From assembly GCF_000299335.2 (NCBI RefSeq), contig NZ_CP004387.1:2170001-2234000 (forward strand): a DNA stretch of 64,000 nucleotides, given 5' to 3'. The translations under genes were made by a program, and so were the position numbers. The notes below the pieces were generated by a model. It was not told the origin of the DNA. It did no database searches and worked only from the letters and a program-made list of their open reading frames with translations. This stretch comes from Isoalcanivorax pacificus W11-5 (lineage in GTDB: Bacteria; Pseudomonadota; Gammaproteobacteria; Pseudomonadales; Alcanivoracaceae). The stretch's first letter is position 1. Every line of letters begins with the position of its first letter. This document shows, piece after piece, positions 41,733 through 49,947 of the stretch.

Positions 41733-42200
41733 ATGACTGACCCACTTCACGCTGCACCCTGCCCCTGCTGTTCCGGCACGTCGTACGGCAACTGCTGCGC
41801 GCCACTGCATGCCGGCCAGCCTGCCTCGTCGCCGGAAGCACTGATGCGTTCGCGCTACAGTGCCTTTGTGCTGGGCGACAATGCCTATCTGCTGCAAAGC
41901 TGGCATCCCGACACCCGCCCGGAGACGCTCACGCTGGACGCGGGGGTACGCTGGCGCCGGCTGGAGATTCTCGGCGCCCCTGCCGCTGGCGCGGCCGCGA
42001 CAGAAGGGACGGTGCGTTTCGTCGCCACACAGCAACAGGGCAATCAATGGCACCAGCTCACCGAACTGTCACGCTTCACCCGCATCGGACAGCACTGGCT
42101 GTATCGTGACGGCGATGCCGGAATGCGCCGGCTCGATCCCGGCCGCAATAGCCCCTGCCCCTGCGGCCGCGGGCGCAAATTCAAACACTGCTGTGGATAG
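41733..42200 (+). CDS. YchJ-like protein with two SEC-C zinc motifs
   Basis: 155 residues. A Cys-rich SEC-C motif lies at each end: PCPCCSGTSYGNCCAPLH near the start and SPCPCGRGRKFKHCCG at the very end, around an NTF2-like middle (SRYSAFVLGDNAYLLQSWH). This is the layout of YchJ family proteins, which bind zinc; function is not established. Two ATGs nine bases apart are possible (41724 or 41733), neither with a good ribosome site. TTACAAT just upstream could be a -10 box, which would give an almost leaderless message. Confidence 0.8.
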   Translation: MTDPLHAAPCPCCSGTSYGNCCAPLHAGQPASSPEALMRSRYSAFVLGDNAYLLQSWHPDTRPETLTLDAGVRWRRLEILGAPAAGAAATEGTVRFVATQQQGNQWHQLTELSRFTRIGQHWLYRDGDAGMRRLDPGRNSPCPCGRGRKFKHCCG

Positions 42201-42208
42201 GGGGGCTC

Positions 42209-42745
42209 ATGCTGCTGCACGCCGAAACCTCATCACTGGTGCTGGTGGATTATCAGGCCCGGCTGTTGCCGGCCCTGCACCATGGCCAGCGGGCACTCGA
42301 CCAGGCGCTGCGGCTGGCGCAGCTGGCGCGCCTGGCAGGCGTGCCAGCCGTTGCCACCGCGCAATACCCGCACAAGCTGGGCGACAATCCCGCCGCGCTC
42401 ACCGCATTGACGGGACGGACGCTCAGCAAACAGCATTTCGATGCCTGTGCCGACGGTCTGGTCGATACCCTCCCCGCGCACCGCAGCGAGATCGTGCTGG
42501 CCGGGTGTGAAACCCATGTCTGCCTGTTGCAGACAGCCTGCGGCCTGCTCGCCCGTGGCTACGGGGTCTGGGTGGTGGCCGACGCCTGCGCCTCACGCCG
42601 CGACAGCGACCATCAGCTGGCCCTGGCCCGCCTGCGTGACAACGGCGCACGCGTGATCAGCACCGAGATGGCCGGCTTCGAATGGCTACGCCACGGCGAA
42701 CACCCCGCGTTTCGCGATGCGCTGTCACTGATCCGGCCACTTTAG
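42209..42745 (+). CDS. Isochorismatase-family cysteine hydrolase
   Basis: 178 residues of the isochorismatase/nicotinamidase fold. The catalytic Asp is in LVLVDYQARLLPA and the nucleophilic Cys is probably in GCETHVCLLQT. A cis-peptide region precedes the Cys (EIVLAG). Similar to YcaC-like proteins of unknown substrate. It starts nine bases after the YchJ-like gene with GGGG upstream, so the two are probably co-transcribed. Confidence 0.82.
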   Translation: MLLHAETSSLVLVDYQARLLPALHHGQRALDQALRLAQLARLAGVPAVATAQYPHKLGDNPAALTALTGRTLSKQHFDACADGLVDTLPAHRSEIVLAGCETHVCLLQTACGLLARGYGVWVVADACASRRDSDHQLALARLRDNGARVISTEMAGFEWLRHGEHPAFRDALSLIRPL

Positions 42746-42823
42746 CGCGTCCCCCCGGCCTCTGTGCTACCATGCCGAATCCCCTGGACCACCCGGTCCG
42801 CACTGACCAGACCGAGACGCGTC

Positions 42824-43765
42824 TTGCCGCTGTCCAACGCCACGAAATCCGATCTGCTGCTGGTCCTGGTGACACTGCTGGCGGCAGCCGGCTGGGTGTT
42901 CTCCCAGGAAGCGGTGCGCCTGATGCCGCCGCTACTGTTTATGAGCCTGCGTTTTCTGGTGGCCGGCAGCCTGCTGGCGCTGGCCGGCCATCGCCAGTTG
43001 CGCCGCATGAGTGGCGAGCAGGTAGTGCGCAGTCTGCGAGTGGGGCTGGTGTTCGGGCTCGGCATGAGTTGCTGGGTGATGGGCCTGCACTTCGGCAAGC
43101 ATCTGGGCGAAGGCGCATTCCTGGCCAGCCTGGCCGTGGTGATGGTGCCGATCATTGCCCGCGTTGTGTTCGGCGAGGTGCCGCCGCCGACCACCTGGCT
43201 GGCACTGCCGGTGGCGGTCGGCGGGCTGGCGTTGCTGTCGCTCAATGGCGGGCAGTTCCAGCCGGAAGCCGGGCAGTTGTTCTTCCTGGCAGCCGCGATG
43301 ATCTTCGCGCTGTATTTCACACTCAATACGCGAGCCGCCAATTCGCACACCGTCACCACCGCACGCGGGGTGCTGCAACGGGAAAAAATCCCGGTGCTCG
43401 GCCTCACCGCCCTGGCGCTGATCACCGTCGGCCTGGTGACCGGGCTGTTGTCGCTGCTGGTCCGCGAACCCTGGCGCCCCACCCTGACGCATCTGCACGG
43501 CGCCCTGGCCGGCTGGCTGCTGGCCAGCGCCCTGGTTGCCACGGCGGCGCGGTTCTTCGTGCAGACCTATGCCCAGAGCCTGTCCAGCCACAGCCACGGC
43601 GTGGTGATCCTGGTGCTGGAACCGATCTGGGTAGCGCTGTTTGCCGCGCTGTGGTTTGACGAGAGTATGTCCGGCACACAGCTGGCCGGCTGCGGGATGA
43701 TTTTTCTGTCGCTGCTGATCAATCGCTGGAGCGCGATCAGCAAGCTGCTCAAGCAGTGGCTGTAG
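42824..43765 (+). CDS. EamA-type (DMT superfamily) inner-membrane transporter
   Basis: About 313 residues with ten predicted membrane helices in two EamA repeats (about 5-130 and 150-300). The first helix is LLLVLVTLLAAAGWVFSQEA. The substrate is unknown. The start is uncertain: the TTG used here gives a family-like N-terminus (LPLSNATKSD); a GTG at 42764 would add 20 Arg/Pro-rich residues. The stop overlaps the end of convergent murB by 17 bases. Confidence 0.82.
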   Translation: MPLSNATKSDLLLVLVTLLAAAGWVFSQEAVRLMPPLLFMSLRFLVAGSLLALAGHRQLRRMSGEQVVRSLRVGLVFGLGMSCWVMGLHFGKHLGEGAFLASLAVVMVPIIARVVFGEVPPPTTWLALPVAVGGLALLSLNGGQFQPEAGQLFFLAAAMIFALYFTLNTRAANSHTVTTARGVLQREKIPVLGLTALALITVGLVTGLLSLLVREPWRPTLTHLHGALAGWLLASALVATAARFFVQTYAQSLSSHSHGVVILVLEPIWVALFAALWFDESMSGTQLAGCGMIFLSLLINRWSAISKLLKQWL

Positions 43766-44777
43766 CCCGGCCGAGGATGACCGGCTCCTGTTCCAGCGTA
43801 ACCCCGAACAGCGCCTGCACGCTGTCCCGCACAGCTTGCGCAAAAGCCAGCACATCTGCACCAGTGGCCCCGCCGTAATTCACTAGCACCAGCGCCTGTT
43901 GTGCGTGCATGCCCAGGGCGCCCTCGCGGCGCCCTTTCCAGCCCGCCCGCTCAATCAGCCAGCCAGCTGCAAGCTTGGCGCGACCATCCGGTTGCGGGTA
44001 GGCAACGATGTCAGGCCAAGTGGAACGCAAACGTGCCAACGTAGCGGCATCCACCACCGGGTTCTTGAAAAAGCTGCCGGCGTTTGGCAGTTCGGCCGGA
44101 TCAGGCAGCTTGCTGCGGCGCAATGCACAGACGATCTCGCGCAGCCCCTGCGCGTTGCGCGCGGCTTCGGGCAACGCGGCGAAGCGTTCGGCGAGGTCGG
44201 CATAGCCCAGCGTCAGTTCAGGCTCGCGCCGCAACTGCAGACGTAGCCGGGTGATCAGCCATTGCCCGGCTTCGGCACTCTTGAAGCGACTGTCGCGATA
44301 AGCGAAGCCACACTCTGCCGCAGTAAAACGACGGGCCTCGCCATCACGCAGCGACACCGCATCCAGCGACACCAGCACGTCGCCCAGTTCAACGCCATAG
44401 GCGCCGATATTCTGCACCGGCGCGGCGCCACAGCTGCCGGGAATCAGTGACAGGTTTTCCAGCCCCTGCCAGCCCGCGGCCAGCGTGCGCGCCACCACAC
44501 TGTCCCACTCTTCACCAGCACCCACTTCCACCAGGCCGTCATCGGACAGCGTCGCCAGGCCACGCAGGCATGGCCGGATGACCAGGCCATCGATATCGCC
44601 GCGCAGCACCAGATTGCTGCCCCCCCCGATGACAGTGCGCGGCAACCCGGCCCACCGCGTGTCACACAGCAAGGCGACCAGCGCCGCGTCTGATGCCGGC
44701 TCCGCCAGCCATTCGGCGCGCGCCGGCAGCCGTAGCGTATTGAAGGTATCGAGGGAGCAACCGGGGCGGACCTGCAT
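43749..44777 (-). CDS. murB: UDP-N-acetylenolpyruvoylglucosamine reductase MurB
   Basis: 342-residue FAD enzyme, the E. coli-type length. It reduces UDP-GlcNAc-enolpyruvate with NADPH to UDP-MurNAc. FAD-binding segments are TVIGGGSNLVLRGD and LSLIPGSCGAAPVQNIGAYG, and the catalytic Ser is probably in PNAGSFFKNP. Its ATG shares one base with the preceding phosphatase stop (TGATG). The coupled order kdsB-PTP-murB matches Pseudomonas. Confidence 0.96.
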   Translation of the reverse strand: MQVRPGCSLDTFNTLRLPARAEWLAEPASDAALVALLCDTRWAGLPRTVIGGGSNLVLRGDIDGLVIRPCLRGLATLSDDGLVEVGAGEEWDSVVARTLAAGWQGLENLSLIPGSCGAAPVQNIGAYGVELGDVLVSLDAVSLRDGEARRFTAAECGFAYRDSRFKSAEAGQWLITRLRLQLRREPELTLGYADLAERFAALPEAARNAQGLREIVCALRRSKLPDPAELPNAGSFFKNPVVDAATLARLRSTWPDIVAYPQPDGRAKLAAGWLIERAGWKGRREGALGMHAQQALVLVNYGGATGADVLAFAQAVRDSVQALFGVTLEQEPVILGRATATA

Positions 44778-45259
44778 CAGCCCAGCCCGTGTTCGCGACG
44801 CAGGTGCGCCAGCAGGCCATCGCAGGCACCTTCGATCAGGTCCAGCACGGTATTGAACCCGTCGCGGCCACCATAGTATGGATCCGGCACTTCGGTCGGG
44901 GCCGGGCCGGGATGAAACGCCATGAACAGGCCGAGGTGACCACTGAAACCGTCCGGGCGCATGGCCTGCAGGTCGTGCAGGTTGGCATGGTCCATCGCCA
45001 GCACGTAGTCGAAATGGTGGAAGTCCGTCGTCGCCACCTGGCGCGCGCGCAGCGCGGACAGGTCATAACCACGCTGGCCAGCCGCCTCGCCTGAACGCGG
45101 GTCCGGCGCCTTGCCGATATGCCAGTCACCGGTGCCGGCGCTGTCGATGCGCAACTGCTCGAGCAATCCGGCGGCTGCGGCGCGCTGCCGGAACACCGCT
45201 TCCGCCGTGGGCGAACGGCAGATATTGCCGAGGCAGACAAACAGGATCGATACCGTCAT
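44777..45259 (-). CDS. Low-molecular-weight protein tyrosine phosphatase
   Basis: 160 residues. The P-loop is CLGNICRS with nucleophile Cys9 and Arg15, and the general-acid Asp is in VPDPYYGG, all in the expected places. Such enzymes often act on tyrosine kinases of polysaccharide export, but no such kinase is nearby. The ATG at 45259 overlaps the kdsB stop (ATGA); the frame continues upstream into kdsB without support. Likely co-translated with kdsB and murB. Confidence 0.93.
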   Translation of the reverse strand: MTVSILFVCLGNICRSPTAEAVFRQRAAAAGLLEQLRIDSAGTGDWHIGKAPDPRSGEAAGQRGYDLSALRARQVATTDFHHFDYVLAMDHANLHDLQAMRPDGFSGHLGLFMAFHPGPAPTEVPDPYYGGRDGFNTVLDLIEGACDGLLAHLRREHGLG

Positions 45260-46023
45260 GCCGCACCGCCCAGCAGCGCACGCATCCGCTCCAGGTCGGC
45301 CTGTGTATCGACCCCTCCCGGCACGTCTTCGCAGGCGGGCTGCACGTGAACCGGCACACCGTGATACATCGCGCGCAGCTGTTCCAGCGACTCGATACGT
45401 TCCAGTGGTGCCGGCTCCCAGCCCACGTAACGGTTCAGCAGACTGACACGGTAGGCGTAGATACCGATATGCCGCCACCACTGCCCGGCCGGCAGCGGGT
45501 CGGGCTGGTCACCGCCAGCGAAACCGTCGCGGTGCCAGGGCATTGGCGCCCGGCTGAAATACAGCGCGCGGCCATGTACGTCGAACACCGTCTTGACGAT
45601 ATTCGGATTGAACAGGTCTTCGCTGGTGGTGATCGGCTCGCACAATGTGGCAATACCGAAACCGGGATGTGCGGCAAGATTCGCCGCCACCTGGTCAATC
45701 ACCGCCGGCGGAATCAGCGGCTCGTCGCCCTGCACATTGACCAGGATGTCATCATCGGTCAGGCGCAATTGCGCCGCCACTTCCTGCAGCCGGTCTGTGC
45801 CGGAGGGATGATCTGCCCGCGTCATCAGCACATCGCCACCCTGCGCGCGCACGGCTTCAGCGACACGCTCGTCGTCGGTCGCCACCCAGACTTCATCCGC
45901 GCCGCTGTCCAGGCAGCGCTCGCGCACATGCAGCACCATCGGCTTGCCGCCGATGTCTGCCAGTGGCTTGCCCGGCAACCGGCTGGCGCCGAAGCGGGCG
46001 GGAATCACGATGCGAAAACTCAT
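45256..46023 (-). CDS. kdsB: CMP-Kdo synthetase (3-deoxy-manno-octulosonate cytidylyltransferase)
   Basis: 255 residues. It activates Kdo as CMP-Kdo for the lipopolysaccharide inner core. Nucleotide-binding start [20 protein letters not shown] and [11 protein letters not shown] are the family motifs. It lies 36 bases after lpxK; the small Trm112-like gene that often lies between lpxK and kdsB in relatives is missing. Confidence 0.96.
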   Translation of the reverse strand: MSFRIVIPARFGASRLPGKPLADIGGKPMVLHVRERCLDSGADEVWVATDDERVAEAVRAQGGDVLMTRADHPSGTDRLQEVAAQLRLTDDDILVNVQGDEPLIPPAVIDQVAANLAAHPGFGIATLCEPITTSEDLFNPNIVKTVFDVHGRALYFSRAPMPWHRDGFAGGDQPDPLPAGQWWRHIGIYAYRVSLLNRYVGWEPAPLERIESLEQLRAMYHGVPVHVQPACEDVPGGVDTQADLERMRALLGGAA

Positions 46024-46059
46024 GTCAGCACTCGTCGAGAAATGATCGTCGAAAAACAG

Positions 46060-47070
46060 TCAGTCCGGCGTCGTATGACGCTCGATCGCAGTGCGCAGCA
46101 CCTCGCCGGCAAACCCCGGCGGCAGTATCGCGCGTACCGGCAACACCCACAGGCGTTCGCTGAGCAGGTCGTTGCATTTCACCAGGTCCTTTTCCGTCAT
46201 GACCACCGGCAGGTCCCCGGGGAAATCCAGGTCGCCGGCACGATACTGGTGGTGATCGGGAAAGGCATGCGGTGATACCTGCAAGCCGGCCTGGGTGAGT
46301 GTGTTGAAGAACCGTTCGGGATGACCGATGCCGGCCACCGCGTGCGCAGCCACATATTGCCGGGTGAAGGATTCCAGCGACAACTGCCGGCCTGTCGCCG
46401 CATTGACCAGTGCCCCGGGCGCCAGTTGCATGCTGACCGCACCAGGCCAGTTTTCTGCCTGGGCCGGCTCGCCATTGATGACCACATAATCCACCTGCCG
46501 CAAGCGCGTGGCCGGTTCGCGCATCGGGCCCGCCGGCAGGCAGCGGCCATTGCCGAGGCCGCGTGCACCATCCAGCACCGCCAGTTCAGCGGTACGCGGC
46601 AACGCGTAATGTTGCAGGCCGTCATCGCTGATCACCAGGTCAGGCTTCAGTGCCAACGCTGCCTCCAGCGCCCGGCGGCGGCGGGGATCAATGATGACCG
46701 GCACCCCCGTCAGGCGCGCCAGCAGCAGCGGCTCGTCGCCACACAAGGAGGCGCTCTGGTCAGCCGTCACCCGCCAGGGGAAAGCAGGCGGCCGCGCGCC
46801 GTAACCGCGTGAAATTACCACCACTGACAGCTCCAGGTCCGCCGCCGCCTGGCACAGCGCCGCCACCAGCGGTGTCTTGCCGGTGCCGCCAACGGTGACG
46901 TTGCCCACGACCAGTACCGGCACTGGCGCAACCGGGGGACGTTCCCGGAAACGCCGCAGCCGGCGCGAGGACACCCAGCCTGTCAGGCGCCCCAGCGGCC
47001 ACAGCGGTGCCAGCCACGGTGCATTGTCGTACCAGGCGGCATTGACCAGCGCACTCAGATAGCGCTTCAC
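46060..47070 (-). CDS. lpxK: Tetraacyldisaccharide 4'-kinase LpxK
   Basis: 336 residues. It phosphorylates the tetraacyldisaccharide to lipid IVA at the inner membrane. An N-terminal membrane-associating helix precedes the P-loop VGNVTVGGTGKTPL and ISRGYGAR; the second conserved block is LVISDDGLQHYALPR. The start is GTG, four bases after the msbA stop, so it is coupled to the lipid A flippase. Confidence 0.95.
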   Translation of the reverse strand: MKRYLSALVNAAWYDNAPWLAPLWPLGRLTGWVSSRRLRRFRERPPVAPVPVLVVGNVTVGGTGKTPLVAALCQAAADLELSVVVISRGYGARPPAFPWRVTADQSASLCGDEPLLLARLTGVPVIIDPRRRRALEAALALKPDLVISDDGLQHYALPRTAELAVLDGARGLGNGRCLPAGPMREPATRLRQVDYVVINGEPAQAENWPGAVSMQLAPGALVNAATGRQLSLESFTRQYVAAHAVAGIGHPERFFNTLTQAGLQVSPHAFPDHHQYRAGDLDFPGDLPVVMTEKDLVKCNDLLSERLWVLPVRAILPPGFAGEVLRTAIERHTTPD

Positions 47071-47074
47071 GCGA

Positions 47075-48814
47075 TCAGCTGTCCGCGAAGTTCATCTGGT
47101 GCAGCTGGCTGTACAGGCCATTCTGCGCAATCAGTTCCGCATGGCTGCCGCTTTCCATCAGCCGGCCCTGGTCAAGCACCAGAATACGGTCGGCTTTTTC
47201 GATGGTAGAGAGCCGGTGGGCAATCACGATGGTGGTGCGTCCCTTCATCACACGCTCCAGTGCCTGCTGGATAAAATGTTCAGACTCGTTGTCCAGTGCC
47301 GACGTCGCCTCGTCGAGGATCAGGATCGGCGCGTCCTTGAGCAGTGCCCGGGCAATCGCCAGCCGCTGTCGCTGCCCGCCGGAAAGCTGCACACCGTCCT
47401 GGCCCACTTCGGTGTCCAGGCCACGTTCCAGTTTGCTGATGAAATCCCAGGCATAGGCGTCCTTCGCCGCGCGGATGATCTCGTCGTCGGTGCAGTCACG
47501 CAGTTCGCCGTAGGCAATGTTGTTGCGTATGGAATCGTTAAACAGCACGACTTTCTGCGTCACCATGGCAATCTGGCGCCGCAGGTCCAGCATCGGGTAG
47601 TCGGTGATCACCCTGCCATCAAGCAGGATGCTGCCCTGGTCCGGTTCGTAGAAGCGTGGCACCAGTGCGGCGATGGTGCTCTTGCCTGCCCCGGAACGAC
47701 CGACCAGCGCCACGGTTTCGCCCGGACTCACGCGGAACGACAACTGCTTCACGACCGGCGCATCCGGCACATAGCCGAAGCTGACATCACGGAATTCCAG
47801 CTCGCCCCGGGCACGGGTCAGCGGCACGGTGCCGTGGTCGGGCTCCGGCGGACGGTCCATCAGTTCAAACAATGACGCCGCACCGGTGACACCGCGCTGC
47901 ACTTTTACGTTCACATCAGTGAGTTGCTTGATCGGCTTCTGGATCAGGCCCACGGCGGCGATGAAGGCCAGGAATTCACCCACGGTGATCGCCTCGCCCA
48001 TGATCTGGATATACAGATAGGTAATGACGCCGACGCCGATGGCGACCACCAGTTGCACCGTCACCGTGCTGGTGACCTTGCTCACTTCCATTTTCACATG
48101 CTGTTTCTGGAAACGGCGGCTGGCCTTTTCAAAGCGTTCTTCTTCCAGTTGCTGCCCGGAGAAAATCTTCACCGGCTGGTTGCCTTCGATGGCCTCACCG
48201 AGGAATTGCGTGATGCTGCCCATGCTGCCCTGGATACGGCGGCTAATGACGCGAAAGCGCTTGCTCATGTAGTTCACCATCAGGGCAATGATCGGCCCGA
48301 CAGTGAACAGGATCATGGTCAGTTTCCAGTTGCTGTACAGCAGGTACCCGAGCAGGCCGACGACAGTAAGGCCCTCGCGCAGGATTACCGTCACGGCATC
48401 GGTGCCCGCCGCCGTGACCTGTTGCGCGTCGTAGATGATCTTGGACATCAGGTGCCCGGAGGAGCTCTGCTGGTATTCCCGCGTAGGCAGGCGCAACACA
48501 TGGGTAAAGGTTTCATTGCGCAGTTCGTAGACGATGCGCTGGCCCACCCAGGTAATGCAATAGGCGCCGAGAAACTGGCCAATGCCCTGGACCAGATTGA
48601 TCACAAAGGGTGCCACGCAGATAACCAGCACCATGTGCGGTGTCGGGTTCTCGATCGTTTCGGTGATAACGCGCATCATCTCCGCGATCAGCGGCTGCAT
48701 GCCGGAATAGATCAGGTATCCGAGCACACTCCCGGAGAGCACCCACCAGTGACGGCGGGTGTATTGCAACAGCCGCTTGTAGGTTTGCCAGGTGGTATCC
48801 GGCGGTTGGCTCAT
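47075..48814 (-). CDS. msbA: Lipid A export ATP-binding/permease MsbA
   Basis: 579-residue half-transporter that flips core-lipid A across the inner membrane. Six helices (to about 310) precede the ABC domain with Walker A GRSGAGKST, signature LSGGQRQR and Walker B ILILDEATSALD. Linked to lpxK by a four-base gap as in E. coli. In the Pseudomonas version of this cluster, exbD is followed directly by lpxK, so msbA lies at an extra position here. Confidence 0.95.
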   Translation of the reverse strand: MSQPPDTTWQTYKRLLQYTRRHWWVLSGSVLGYLIYSGMQPLIAEMMRVITETIENPTPHMVLVICVAPFVINLVQGIGQFLGAYCITWVGQRIVYELRNETFTHVLRLPTREYQQSSSGHLMSKIIYDAQQVTAAGTDAVTVILREGLTVVGLLGYLLYSNWKLTMILFTVGPIIALMVNYMSKRFRVISRRIQGSMGSITQFLGEAIEGNQPVKIFSGQQLEEERFEKASRRFQKQHVKMEVSKVTSTVTVQLVVAIGVGVITYLYIQIMGEAITVGEFLAFIAAVGLIQKPIKQLTDVNVKVQRGVTGAASLFELMDRPPEPDHGTVPLTRARGELEFRDVSFGYVPDAPVVKQLSFRVSPGETVALVGRSGAGKSTIAALVPRFYEPDQGSILLDGRVITDYPMLDLRRQIAMVTQKVVLFNDSIRNNIAYGELRDCTDDEIIRAAKDAYAWDFISKLERGLDTEVGQDGVQLSGGQRQRLAIARALLKDAPILILDEATSALDNESEHFIQQALERVMKGRTTIVIAHRLSTIEKADRILVLDQGRLMESGSHAELIAQNGLYSQLHQMNFADS

Positions 48815-48856
48815 GGGTGGGGGTTACTCCTCATACTCAGATATCGCCCATCGTGT

Positions 48857-49276
48857 TCAGTCGGCGGCGGGTTCCTGCGTCGTGATGGTGATATTGACGA
48901 AACCAAGCTGCCCGGCCACGTCCATCACCCGCACCACCGACTGGTGGGAGCTGTCGGCGTCGGCGGTAATCATCAGCGGCCGGTCCGTGCCCTCGCGGGA
49001 CAGCGCCAGCAGCGCCGAACGCAGTGTGTCTGCATCGGCACGCACCAGTTGCTCGCCGTTGATACGATACTCGCCGGCAGCGCTGATCACGACCTCGACC
49101 TGATCCGTCATCTCCGCCTGCGGCAGGCCGCTGGCTTCCGGCAGCACCACACCCAGCCGCGTTTCGCGGGTGAAGGTGGTGGACACCATAAAGAAGATCA
49201 GCAGCAGAAACACCACATCAATCAGCGGCGTCAGGTTCACCGACACCTCATCCAGGCGTTGGCGACGGAACTTCAC
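48857..49276 (-). CDS. exbD: ExbD/TolR-family biopolymer transport protein
   Basis: 139 residues. A short cytoplasmic start (MKFRRQRLDEVSVNLTPLID) leads into one helix with the essential Asp (LIDVVFLLLIFFMVSTTF), then a periplasmic domain. It forms the ion-driven motor with ExbB. No tonB lies nearby. The conserved place beside lpxK and comEC in relatives hints at an envelope role that is not settled. Confidence 0.9.
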   Translation of the reverse strand: MKFRRQRLDEVSVNLTPLIDVVFLLLIFFMVSTTFTRETRLGVVLPEASGLPQAEMTDQVEVVISAAGEYRINGEQLVRADADTLRSALLALSREGTDRPLMITADADSSHQSVVRVMDVAGQLGFVNITITTQEPAAD

Positions 49277-49908
49277 GATGCGGCCTTCCCTTCACGCGGT
49301 GCCTGCTCGGCGCCGTGCATCCAGTCGAGCAGCTGCACCGCTGCCTGCTCCATACCGACGGTGATTTCATCCACCCGACGAACAAAGAAGCGATGGAAGA
49401 ACAATGCCGGGATCGCCACGCTCAGACCGGCAGCGGTGGTAATAAGTGCCGTGGAAATACCTCCGGCCAGCCGGCCGGCATCACCACTGCCCTGCACCAT
49501 GATCACCGAGAACACATCGATCATACCGATCACGGTGCCCAGCAGGCCCAGCAACGGCGCAATGGCCGCGATGGTGCCCAGGGTGTTCAGGAAGCGCTCC
49601 ATGTCGTGCACTTCCTGGCTGGCGGCTTCTTCAATCCGCTCCTTGCTGACATCACGGCTGGCTGCCCCGCTGGCCAGCCCCGCAGCCAGGATGCGGCCCA
49701 GGGGAGAATTACCGCGCAGCGCCTGCAGGTAATTGCGGTCGACCTTGTTCTTCTGCCAGCTGCCGCGTACCTGGCCGAGCAACTCCGCCGGCGCCAGCCG
49801 CGACGGGCGCAGGCTCCAGAAACGCTCCACCACGATGGCCAGCGCCACCGCAGAACACAACAGAATCGGGACCATCATCCAGCCCCCCGCCAGCACTATC
49901 TCCAGCAT
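49273..49908 (-). CDS. exbB: ExbB/TolQ/MotA-family proton channel protein
   Basis: 211 residues, three membrane helices. The second and third helices include TIAAIAPLLGLLGTVIGMID and STALITTAAGLSVAIPALFF, the core of the MotA/TolQ/ExbB channel. Its stop overlaps the exbD ATG (ATGA), so the two subunits are translationally coupled. Next to comEC on one strand. Confidence 0.92.
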   Translation of the reverse strand: MLEIVLAGGWMMVPILLCSAVALAIVVERFWSLRPSRLAPAELLGQVRGSWQKNKVDRNYLQALRGNSPLGRILAAGLASGAASRDVSKERIEEAASQEVHDMERFLNTLGTIAAIAPLLGLLGTVIGMIDVFSVIMVQGSGDAGRLAGGISTALITTAAGLSVAIPALFFHRFFVRRVDEITVGMEQAAVQLLDWMHGAEQAPREGKAAS

Positions 49909-49947
49909 GCCTTTTCCCCTTCTGCGGTCACGCTCATTCAGCTTGCC

